Source: Hybos culiciformis (lineage: Eukaryota > Arthropoda > Insecta > Diptera > Hybotidae). From it: a DNA stretch of 64,000 bases. The position numbers were made by a program, and so were the translations under genes. The stretch is from positions 25,945,090-26,009,089 of the forward strand of contig OZ023274.1 of assembly GCA_964007475.1 (NCBI GenBank), written 5' to 3'. Numbering within the stretch: position 1 is the stretch's first letter; each line of letters starts with the position of its first letter. The notes below the pieces were generated by a model. That model saw only the letters and a list, made by a program, of their open reading frames with translations. It was not told the DNA's origin and ran no database searches. This document shows positions 1 to 10,827 of the stretch, piece by piece.

Positions 1-361
1 CTGTAGGCAGTTCTATGACTGCTTCGTGTGTTTTTTTCAATAATATTCATCCTGATTACCAATATTAAGTGTATAATGCAAAAAAATTATGTTTCCTAAA
101 ACAGAAGACAACCGTTCGAAATAAAAAAGGGAAAATATTCGCCTGCACATTGCAACTTATAATAAAATATCATAAAAAGATGTGCGAGTTTTATTCTACT
201 TTAAAAATCTTAAAATCTAAAACAGAAGTAAACAAACATTCGATATTAGATAATAAAAAAAAGGGAAAAAAATCGCACTGCACATTGCAACTTATAACAA
301 AATATCATAAAAAAATGTACGAGTTTTATTCTACTTTAAAAATCTTAAAATCTAAAACAGA
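1..361 (+). repeat. Left arm of an interrupted foldback element
   Basis: Bases 1 to about 200 match, in inverted orientation, bases of about 16137-16440, with only small differences. The arm contains its own internal near-duplication: about 130-225 and 255-350 share the same order of short blocks, each ending in TTAAAATCTAAAACAG. The arm is cut at 361 by the gene-bearing element and resumes at 8903. No coding signal is seen. The open frame at 69-509 crosses the junction with the next element, so it is not a gene. Confidence 0.75.
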
Positions 362-1451
362 CCCAATATACCATCGCGCCAGTTCGCAAAGAAATGTCAA
401 GTATTTGTACTGGCATGGGCGTCGATTACTGAACCGGCCTACAAGTTCACTCATAGTTAACATATTTTTGGCACACCGGCTTAAAATATGCCTCCGACTT
501 GTTTGTTAGTTTTGAAACTAACCTGAACACCAATAAACAGGAGTTTGTCCCGGCCGCCAGTTTTAAGGTCAGCTGAAAAGACCAATTTAAATTACCGACT
601 TTTGTGTCGGATATTGAACTATGTTCTAAGTCGAAACAAATATTTGACCTTGCAGTCTATCTTATTTTTGAGTGTAAGCGACTTATTACGGTAATCGTTC
701 TCTTCAAACAGTTACTGGTTGTACATAAATGTCAGTTTACGTAAAGCTGACAGCAACGTGAGTTATTTTTGTACAAATAACTATTATAAATTGCTTATTA
801 TATGTTGCTAAATCAAAGGAAATTGCAAGGCGTACATAAGCGCCAGTTTACGTAAAGCTGACAACAGCGTCAATTATTTGTTGCTTTGTTGACTTTGTTG
901 ATAAGTTGACATTTATAATTTCATTATATTTTGAAAAACAAGCACGTGATGGAAAAAATTTAAACAACAATAAAATAAAATAAATAAAAAATAAAAAAAA
1001 GGTAAGTTTATTTTATTTTATTTATATTTTTTATTTTATTTTTTTTTAAATTATTAAAGCAAAAAGAGTTAAAAAAACAAAAAAACATAATAATAAAGAA
1101 AAGAATTCTACATAGGATATTAAAAGAAAATGGACAAATTTTTCGTTTTTCAAGGATAAAAATTTGAATGAAAACAAACTTTTTCAAATTATAATAATTT
1201 TTTTTTTGGTTTTAAATATTATTATAATTTATAATAATAATAATAAAAAAATATACATAAGCAAACCCCATGGTAAATTTTCGGATATAAAAATTAAATT
1301 TAAACTTACACTTTTTATTTAATTTTTTTTTTAGATAAACAGTAGAGCCGTCTTTTGAAGAATTTCCGGGAATTCCTTGTTGTGGTGGTCGGCATAACTA
1401 CAGTTTCCTTGAACCTCTCAGAATCGGCTGAAATTTGGACGGGGGGCAGAG
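362..1451 (+). repeat. Left end (LE) of copy A with a spliced leader-like unit
   Basis: This matches 28851-29654 base for base apart from a handful of substitutions and one length change in the intron. From the terminus to the donor GTAAGT both copies measure exactly 640 nt. The first part is rich in short inverted motifs such as TTAGTTTTGAAACTAA, CCGACTTTTGTGTCGG and two copies of CAGTTTACGTAAAGCTGAC, which could be transposase-binding or regulatory sites. A GTAAGT donor (1002) and a T-rich TTTTTAG acceptor (1331-1334) bound an intron of 333 nt here, against 47 nt in copy B. The following exon (1335-1451) is shared and has no usable start codon. A role as promoter and leader is inferred. Confidence 0.7.
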
Positions 1452-1721
1452 GTGGTGCCAAACTCCCAAAACTGAAATCAGTTCTTGAGACAAAGGCCCC
1501 GTTTCGGAGATAGGGGCCTCCAAAGTTTTCATACATTTTAGTATGAAAATTTTTTTTGAGCCTGATTTGCCCTATTTTTGGGTAGGTAATAGAGGTGGTC
1601 CCTAAAATGTTAAATCCGAGACAGTTGGTGTTAGGTACCAAACCTGCCTATACCAATTTTAATTTTCTTTTGTTAAACTTTTAGTATCAACATCTGACAT
1701 TTTTCTTAACATTTGCCACAG

Positions 1722-4700
1722 ACAACATCAAAATTCCAAAGGGATTTAATGGTTATTTTTGGACATCAGAAGGTATTGCTGAAAATATTTTAGAATTTAC
1801 GGAGCAGAAGGTAAATATAATTCAGAAAATTTTCTGAAATCATTATCATTTTAGATTTAGACTCGTTATTTCAAGTTTCCATGAAAAATTAATTATGTAT
1901 ACAAGAAAGTATTAAGTTAGGAAAAGTTTTATAATTTTTTTTCTACACAATATTTTTATAATTAAAGTAGGAATCATTTTATATTTATTTTTAATTTTTT
2001 TCAATTCAATTGATTCGGGGTTTTGTTTCACAAATAGGTTAATAAAATTAAAAAAATTAAAATGGCACTCTATCGGGTATATTTTTAAGATTTTTTATAT
2101 CACAATGGGAAACCGAAATAAAGCCAACACTAATGTTAAAAAGGAATTACTATAATACCTGAAATTTGCTTCGATCTTATTTGACTGCACCTAATATTTG
2201 TTTTTGATTTAAATATATTTTAAAATCAGAATTTGCATACATATATACTTATTTTCTAATGTAGTTATTGGAATTTACATTTTTAGTTAAAAGCTAGACA
2301 TTTTTCTTCAAATCAAATTATTCATATAAATATTTTTATGATTTGTGATGTTATTATTTTAGTAAAACTTGAAAGACAAAAACATACTTTATGCTGGACC
2401 CAAAAATATTTTCAAAAAAATAAAATTTTTCAAAATGAAAAAAAAAAATGGTTAGAAGTGGTAATTAAAATTTATTTAACAGCGACGAAATAATCAATTT
2501 TAATTATTTTTAAATATTATTTAACCTTTTTTTAATCGATCAAGATTTTTGAATTATTTTATAAGTATTTTTTCTATCGACTGCAACTGGTTCCTTGTTA
2601 TAGATATATTGTAGACTTCTCATATATATAATATATTTCTTAAAAACTTATTAAAAACGTTTTCACTGTTCTACATTACTACATATGTAATAAAACAAAG
2701 CACTACAATTTATTATAAAAACATATTATTTTACCTTGGATATTAATCTCTAATTTATTCGATACATGTAAAACACAATAAATCAAATTTTAAAAAAATA
2801 TCACAATAATATAAATTTAAACACAATATGTGCACGTAAACACTATAATTAGTCATTTCAACCAAGAAAACGGTAAAAAGTGTTTAATACCTACGACAAA
2901 GACGCAAGCTAATGTAAAGTAAACTTGGAATCTACAAAATAAAAAACAAAAAGGACTCATATTAAAGTTATTAGGACCTTAGGATACATTATTGTATTTT
3001 TGTACCTCCAATGTTATAAAATAGCATATAAGTTGGTTAAACAAAAATCATATAAAATGTTTTATGATCAAGTAAGTGACAAAAATTATGTTTTTAATAA
3101 TTTCGTATTATGTTACAAATACAAAAAAAATTATATGTGTATTCAAATAAAAATAAGTGTATTGTTATGTTTTGTCACAATTCAATAAATGTTATTTGGC
3201 GTTCACAACTTTGTTACGAAAAATATTATTGCTTTATTTCGAAATGCTTCCGTCAGTTTTCTGTTCAAAATTTAAATTCAGTCTTAAGTTTATCAAAAGT
3301 CTCAGTTAAGTGCAAATACAAATTATGATATTTTGAGATAAAAAATAAAACCGTTTTATAATTTTATATTATATTAATAATACTTTGATTAATAGGATTA
3401 TCGATGTATATTTATTATTTGAAATCGAATTTCATTAAAAATTCAACACCATATTAAACTTTTTCAATAAAAATTGTGAAGAAAATCTTAATAAAAATGC
3501 TATAAATTATTTATGAAAATTTAAATTAAGGAAGCAATCAATAAATATGTTTTCATGTATTTGGAGTAAAATTAGAAAGAAATTTTATACAAAATTTTGA
3601 CACTCATTAAATGAATTGCGTTTTTATTTCCAGACATTATTTATGCAGAATAGCATTTATGTTCAGTTGTATCTCATTTGCATATTATAATTATAGTAGA
3701 AATATAAATACTCCCTAAATCACTATTAATACAAGGTAAATAATATACTTATTATTATTCATTATTCAATTTCATTACAAATGGTAAAAAGGAAAATATT
3801 ATTTATATTATTTATCTGAGCAAAAGATCCGCAAAAATATCATTATCTAAAATGATAATTTTAGATACCTACCTACCTACTACCTACTTAGTCATAATAA
3901 TGTTGGACTTGACTTACATGGTAGCATGTATCTACCTACAATTTACACATAAATTAAAATGATCAAACTTTGAGGTAACCCAATGAACTTGAAGGAAGAA
4001 TGAATTATTCTTTCTTTTTTTTTTAATTACCTGCTTCATATATTTTTGTGTGTTTTTTTTTGGACAATGAAATGGTCAAACATGGGGCTTTGAAACAAAT
4101 CAAAAAACTTCATTCTTAACATTCATTTAGCTAATTTTGTTTTTATGTAATTTCATGCATGTTTTATGCAATATAACGATGAATTCAATATTAACTTCAT
4201 GTCGTCAAATACAAAAAAGGATAATGATGAATGTTGCTTTAAGTAAAGAGAAAGTAAGCTATTTATTATTGATTATTGCTACATACTGCTCAGCACCATA
4301 AATGTCTCTAATACAGCTAGACTAATATGATATCAAACAATTTTTTTTTTTTTATTTTTGCTAACCGCAATTAATTTTTTTTTTTTATTAAAATTTAATT
4401 GAGAATAATTAAAATTATTTTTAGATACTTTTACAGCCATTTGTCTATATACAACAAATTCCCGGAAAACAGATTCGTTCAAAATTAGCATTGGCATTCA
4501 ATCATTGGTTGGATATACCACAAGAAAAATTAATTCTAATTGGGGAAATTGTACAAATGTTACACAACTCTAGTTTATTGTAAGTATAAAACAAGCAAAA
4601 AAGGTTTCTAAATTTAATTTTCAAAAATATTGTTTTAAAAGTTCGAGAATTAAGATCTAATTTCTACTCTACATCTAATAAATATCATATATATCAGTGG

Positions 4701-7045
4701 TCGCAATTAGATTTTAGGTATCGTGCCAAAAAAAATGATTTTCCTCAAACCATTATTTCGGCGTGCCGAATCTATTCCATGAAATAAAATAGTATAGAAA
4801 TGTACTTAGTTCGATCTTCGAAAAAAAATATGAACAGTTGGCTAATATTATAAATTACCCTATTTAAAAATTATTAAAAAATAATTTTCCATAAGTATAA
4901 TAAGTATAATTTTCATAGTTTTTCAATAAATTGATTATAAACATCTTTTATCTAAATATAAATAAATTCAGAATTGAAATTTTTATTATTGACCTTAAAA
5001 TTGAAATGATCCAATTCTCTAAACACTGTACCATTATTTTTATATATTATATTATGATTATTATTGATTTAAAAAAAAAAACAATAAATTTATCCAAAAT
5101 GTTTACGTAAAATTTTTCTATCTTTTTTTTTTAAGTATTTTTTAAGACTTCTCCAAACTAATGTAGAACAATTATAATTAAAATTTTCTTTTAAAATTAA
5201 CTCATTCACAAAATATATATCTCTAAACTTATTAGAGTTATATTTTTATTCAATTTCAAAAGTTATTTAAAAACGTATTATTTTCTTAATCCTTATTTCA
5301 TTTCAAAATTTTTAAAAACTATATGGTTATTATATTTTTTAATTTGATACAATATAACATAATTTGATAAAATATATTTATTGGATTATTTATTTTGTAG
5401 GTTTCGAAATACTTTTTAGCCTTTTCTTCGTTTGTTTGTCCATATTTTTTCATTAATTTTAGATTTTAGATACTTCGGAAATAAACCTCCCATTAATTGA
5501 AATTGCCCAAATTTATTGTTTAAATTTCAATATGGAAAAACATATCAAACACAATTTCTTGGCATAGTCTTTTTGGGCGTTTTCAAAATAAATTTATACG
5601 TGCTTATAAATACTTAGGTACCTATAAAAAATTAATGTTTAATATGTTTCAAGATTTTACCATGAAATCAAAACAATTATACTTATTAATAATTATATGG
5701 ATTTTTCAGCTTTTCTTTAATTTAGATTCAAATGATAAAAATTTATTTGAATGTTCTCGTTTCTTTTTTTTTTAGGATAGATGATATCGAAGATAACTCC
5801 ATACTACGCAGAGGAATTCCAGTGGCCCATTCAATTTATGGTGTGGCCACTACTATCAATGTTGCAAATTATGTTTTATTTTTGGCATTGCAAAAGGTTC
5901 AGGAGTTAGAACATCCAGAGGTTTGTAATTACAACAACTCAAGTTACATTACAATAAGGCTTAATTATTTTTATAATCATGGTTGAAATTAATTATTTTT
6001 TTTTTAAATTTAGGCTACTAAAGTTTATACTGAACAATTGCTGGAATTACATAGAGGCCAAGGAATGGAAATTTATTGGCGTGATAATTTTCAATGTCCA
6101 ACGGAATCCGAATATAAATTGATGACAATCCGTAAAACAGGTGGTTTATTTATGTTAGCTATTCGATTAATGCAGTTGTTTAGTAAAAATAAAGATGATT
6201 TTACTAAATTGACGGCTATTTTGGGCCTATATTTTCAAATACGTGATGATTATTGTAACTTAAGTTTAAAAGAGGTAACTGAAATTTACATCAAACATAT
6301 CATAATGTTAAAAATAATATTTTTAGTATTCCGAAAATAAAAGCTTCTGTGAAGATTTAACTGAAGGAAAATTCAGTTTTCCAATTATACATGCTGTACA
6401 AAACCAAAAAAATGATAAACAAGTATTACGTAAGTTTTATTTTTATTGATATAGTTATTAGTAATTAGTGACATTGAAGAGTGATTGCATTTACGGCATA
6501 TCTCATATTTATTTGTATATTTGGAGGATGTTGGAAAAAACCCCATAATTCTTAAATACATATAAAGTGAATTTGTAACATTACATGTGTTATCTTTCTT
6601 CGCTGACTGAATTTTTTTTATTTTTTTTGAACGTAGAGAGTATTGTCATTCTTGTAGTTAGATTATTTTTTTTATAAGCAATTAAATAGCCTTAACTTCT
6701 AATTATAATAACATAATTATTGTATCATACATTTTTTATAGATATTTTGAGACAACGTACTGTTGACATTGAAGTAAAAAAGTACTGCATCAACTTATTA
6801 GAGAAGCTGGGAAGTTTTAAATATACTCGTGATATTTTGGAAAAATTGGATCAACAGGCCAGAGAGGAGGTAAAAACTCTTTTTTTTTTTTTATTTGATA
6901 ATAGTTAATATTATAAATATTGTGCTTTAAGGTTGCCCGTCATGGTCAGAATCCTATAATGGAGGAATTATTGAATGATTTGTTATCGTGGAAAATATCT
7001 GAAAACAATGGAGGAGATGAAGGGCATCAGAATTGTAAATATTAA
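1722..7045 (+). CDS. GGPS1: Geranylgeranyl diphosphate synthase (GGPP synthase), carried inside element A
   Basis: A type III trans-prenyltransferase that condenses farnesyl diphosphate with isopentenyl diphosphate to give C20 GGPP, used for protein prenylation. Seven exons: 1722-1810, 4425-4579, 5776-5920, 6014-6274, 6327-6429, 6742-6869 and 6932-7045. All have GT-AG borders and all phases agree, giving about 330 residues (human 300). Visible hallmarks are PGKQIRSK near residue 50, the first Asp-rich motif DDIEDNS near 83, LRRGIPVAHSIYG after it, ELHRGQGMEIYWRD, and the second Asp-rich motif DDYCN near 205. No frameshift or stop interrupts it. The N-terminal exon has no in-frame ATG and is open only back to a stop at 1682, so the true first coding exon is missing or unrecognised. 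It lies 270 bp downstream of the element's left-end exon. About 980 bp of AT-rich sequence follows the stop before the element's right end. Confidence 0.9.
1811..4424 (+). other. Long AT-rich first intron of the GGPPS gene
   Basis: There are 2.6 kb between coding exons 1 and 2 with no sustained reading frame. The short ORFs near 3000-3330 are overlapping, of low complexity and unsupported. Simple T and A runs and one short ACCTACCT-type tract (about 3868-3890) are the only structure seen. Confidence 0.6.
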
Positions 7046-8027
7046 GTTAAAAAACTTAATTTTATTGTTTATACATATTTATTATTTACCAAAGTTCAGT
7101 TTAGGATTTTTGTAATTTTTTTTTGTTGCAAACTTATGTAAAAATATGCAAGAGTTTCGTCCTCTACTAAAACAACGAGTTATATGTATTCTTAAGTAGT
7201 TCCAAAATTAAAAAAATTAAATTAAATATTATCAAATCTGGACTACTCTAAACTGTACTTATATTAATTTAAACTTAAGGCCATCCGATTGTACATTTTT
7301 AACTTTAATCAAATTAATACGAATTTTCTACTATAAAATTTGAGAATGTTTAGTTTTCTTCGGTAACACATTTTTTTTTGTTATTATATTTAACATTTTC
7401 AAAAATTTTATGATTATGTTAAGAAGATGTTTGTCAATCTCGAAAGATCGTTATTTTGTTAAATGTATAAGAGTCTGTTAGAAATATTTTTTAATTAGTA
7501 TAACTTTTTCCTCTACTTTCTTGTAAATCTTATTTAAATTTTAAAACATAGAAATTTCTCAATTATTTTTTTTTGTACTTATATGTATTTTACTCATAGT
7601 TTTTAAGTTAAAATTGATAAAAAAAAAAATAAGCTGGTTTATTACGACAGTGTTAATGTAGTCCTAATTTATGTTAATAATATGTTAATTTATTTAAATT
7701 TAAAATTCATATATGATTTTGATTTTATTTAAAAGAAATCAAATCTAAAAGATAGTCGAGTTGATTTCTAATTTTAATTCAATGAAAAACTGTAAAAATT
7801 ATGTACTTTATGATTCTGGCTTAATATCATCGAAAGAAAATTGTAGAACTTCAATAACATTTTTTTAATTGAATTTCTTTTTTTTAAAAGAATTTTAATA
7901 TTGACAATAACTTGGTTTGGAAAAAGAAATATAAAAGAAACTGAAATCTTGGTTGGTATATTTTACTGATTAATAATTTCAAAAAACATTACAGAAAGTT
8001 TAATTTTGTATTGTTAACCCTAGAAAT

Positions 8028-8902
8028 GATTCATTCGATAATTTTAATATTAATTACTAAAATCTTTCGTTTTTGAAAATTTATGTTTTAATTTTTATAA
8101 GAGAATTTATGTTAATTTGTTTGTTTTTATTATTTTTATATTAAATAATAAATAGTATTTCAACATTAACTGTATCTGATTCTTATTTTTGCCATTTTGG
8201 TTACAACAGTTTTTTTTTACTTTAGCAAAGTTACCATTAAATGAGCTGACATTTTGTTAATTGATGTTAATGTTAATTGTAAAATATACTTTAATGTAAG
8301 CTCACCATTTTTGTCCTCCTAAAAGGAGGGCCTATTCAGAATATTTTTAGTTTTTCGCAAATATCTCGAAAATATGAATGGGTAAAAAACGCACCGTTTT
8401 CGAAATATTTGCGAAAAACTAAAAATATTCTGAATAGGTCCTCCTTAGGAGGACAAAAATGGTCAGCTTACATTAAAGTATGTTTTACAATTAACATCGA
8501 CGGCAGTCATAGAATTGTCCTTCGATGTCCGTCATATAAGTGACATTTAAGTAAGATTTACAACTAGCTTAGTAGTCAGCCTGATAACTGATCCTGGAGA
8601 CAGTTTTAATTCTGACTTATATGTTAGTTTCATAACTAACGGCTACGTCAGCTTTATTCTTTACCTTAATGCTTGTCGTATACCTAACGTTCAGTCGTAA
8701 TTTACGGTTACAAATAACTAGCTCGAAGGCACTTGATGTATGGGCAATGTCAGTTATTTGTCACCTATATACGATCCATGTCGTACTTTTTATATATCCT
8801 TGTGGCTAACGTGTTCATATCATTAGTATACTAAGTTAGTTAACAAATGATGTTTTTTATTTCCGATGAACTAGACAAATAACTGACTCGTGGTATATTG
8901 GG
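8028..8902 (+). repeat. Right end (RE) of copy A, with a long hairpin
   Basis: The 875 nt match 35710-36584 with about two differences by eye, and both copies have exactly the same length. The proximal part is a long near-perfect palindrome (about 8267-8500) centred near 8385, with arms of roughly 100 nt including TTTTTGTCCTCCTAA and its complement. The distal 400 nt is a chain of short inverted motifs built on GTCA/TGAC and GTTA/TAAC. One of these, GTCAGTTATTTGTC near 8750, is repeated inverted 20 bp from the tip (GACAAATAACTGAC). No reading frame is seen. Confidence 0.75.
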
Positions 8903-8985
8903 AGAAGTTTACAAACATATCAGATAATAAAAAAGAGGGAAAAATTGCACTGCACATTATAACTTATAATAAAATGTCATAAATC
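8903..8985 (+). repeat. Short remnant of the foldback arm between two insertions
   Basis: This continues the arm interrupted at 361. It runs into AATGTCATAAAT (8974-8985), which is repeated at 14484-14495 on the far side of the LINE. Removing both insertions restores a sequence that pairs with about 16090-16140. Confidence 0.75.
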
Positions 8986-9183
8986 AGTCTTCTTTCACAC
9001 TCCGTAAGAGCAAGACATTTCATTGGGAAAAATACTACTTATTTTCTATAAAACACAATAGACAATAGTTTTTTATTTTTTCTTAAACATTTTTGACAAT
9101 TAGCACGTGTAATAATAAAATAGCACTTTTATAAAAAAAAAAAAAAAAAAGTTAAAGTGGTATTTAGTTTTTTACTTGCTTGA

Positions 9184-10825
9184 CATGGAGTTTTCACAAG
9201 AGAAGAGGAAAAGAAGAAAACCGCCTGACAATAACAATATACAAAATTGTCCGCCAATTAATCTAGCAGATAATGCGGATACGAGGAAATTTTTAAACAT
9301 ATGAACCACAGGAGAAAAAACTTTAAGACAATACAACAAATTTTTAGTAGACAAATTATTATCAGCAATATCGACAAAATTTAAAGCAAATTATGATAGA
9401 GAAGGTAACATAGTACTGGAAGTTGAAAATAAGAAGGTAGGAGATCTATTCATTAAACACAAAAAACTGGGAAGTATTGATGTTGAGATGGAATACAACG
9501 TAAATTTGAATTGTTCTCGAGGAACAATTTACGACAAAGATTTAAACTACTTAACCACAGAGGAAATACTAAAAGGTCTACAAGAAAAAAATCCAACTGT
9601 TCTTAAAATACATAGATTCGAAAGTAAAACAATTAACGAATCCGGTGCATAACAAAAAAATTATACTGGAGTCATCCTCAATGCTTGTGGAGCCTCCCAC
9701 AAGCATTAAAGTAGGGTTTTGCAAAGTAGGAGTCAGAAAATTCTATCCATTACCCATGCGTTGCCTGAATTGCCAACTACTAAATCACAGAATGAAACAC
9801 TGTAAAAATCCATACAGATGTCCTGATTGTGGTTTAGATAGGGCTGCTGGAAGCACTGAACATCGAAAAGAATGCAATATATTGTTCTGCGTCAACTGTA
9901 AAGGGGCCGAGCACAGTGCTGCCTCTAAAAATTGCCCGACTTATCTAAAAGAAAAAGAACTATTAAAAATTAAAACTGATCACAAATGTTCCAAACGACA
10001 AGCAGCAATCATTCTAGCTAATCAAAAACAAGTAATCAATACAACTTCAACAGAATCATCACAAAACGTCTCCTATGCTGAAATAGCCAGGGGTCACACT
10101 TCTGCCAAAACATACAACAGAGAAGCCTCGAAGGTTCAAACAATTACATCAAATTCAGTAGACGCACTCCGTAACTCTCCTTTTGTAACACAAGCAAAAC
10201 TTTTCAATTTCAATAACACTACTTCGCACACAAACATCACACAAAACAAGACAGGCGCATCAGAAAGTGACATACCATTACAGGCCGCAGCTTTGAACTC
10301 CACATCAAGCCACTCAACTCCACCAACACCTCCAAACATTCCAACTACAATCACCCATAAAATAACTAATTCTAAAGAAAATTCCGAATTTTGTTCGCAA
10401 AATTTAATTAATAATAATACTAACAAAATCACTTTCACTGAAAACCAAAATAATATATTAATTGATAAATTTCATTCTTACAATAGGAGAAATATTTTGC
10501 TTGACTCTGAATCGGACTCGGATGACACTTCTAGTGCCAATCCCGGCCTGACGACTGAGAATGGAGATTTAATTTTGAATATGGCACATGACATATTTGA
10601 AATTACATCACCTAATCATAATTTAACTTTTAGTAATAATAATAATCATAAACAAAATTTCATTTTTAGTAATAATCATAATGGTAATGAAAACAAGTCT
10701 AGTTCGAAAACAGTAATGGTTTTACAATGGAACATTCAAGGATTTCATTCTAACAAACACTATTTAGATATTTTAATTAAAAAACATAGCCCAATGATCA
10801 TAGCACTACAAGAAACACATATATG
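9184..10825 (+). pseudogene. LINE ORF1 (nucleic-acid-binding, CCHC zinc knuckles) running into the endonuclease start
   Basis: The frame starts at an ATG near 9185 (MEFSQEKRKRRKPPDN) but meets a stop near 9300. A long open stretch follows at 9645-10825. It carries CX2CX4HX4C-like knuckles, CLNCQLLNHRMKHC then CPDC and CVNCKGAEHSAASKNC, typical of the RNA-binding ORF1 protein of I and Jockey elements. A low-complexity Asn/Thr/Ser-rich linker follows, then without any stop the opening of an endonuclease (VLQWNIQGF and ALQETHI, the N and E motifs). ORF1 and the endonuclease are therefore fused in one frame in this copy. The frame stops at TGA 10825-10827. Confidence 0.75.
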
Positions 10826-10827
10826 AC

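Larger units (their letters stand above)
362..8902 (+). mobile_element. Gene-capturing TIR element, copy A (carries GGPPS)
   Basis: The segment begins CCCAATATACCA and ends TGGTATATTGGG, a perfect 12-bp terminal inverted repeat. Its first 1.09 kb and last 875 bp are nearly identical to the ends of a second segment at 28851-36584, while the interiors differ completely. The site is deducible because the host repeat is internally duplicated. The uninterrupted version (about 210-230) reads AAAACAGAAGTAAAC. The left flank ends AAAACAGA and the right flank begins AGAAGT, so AGA is duplicated (359-361 and 8903-8905). The interior holds a seven-exon geranylgeranyl diphosphate synthase gene. No transposase is present, so the element is non-autonomous. 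The superfamily is unassigned; a 3-bp duplication would fit CACTA, Zator or Harbinger-type elements, but the termini match none I can name. Confidence 0.8.

Noticed and set aside
69..509. 146-codon open frame on the plus strand
   Set aside because: It crosses the junction between the foldback arm and element A, repeats itself because the arm is internally duplicated, and has no exon borders or domain.
1315..1641. 108-codon minus-strand frame in the LE region
   Set aside because: It covers the shared LE exon and unshared downstream sequence and matches no protein I know. The plus-strand splice signals explain the region better.
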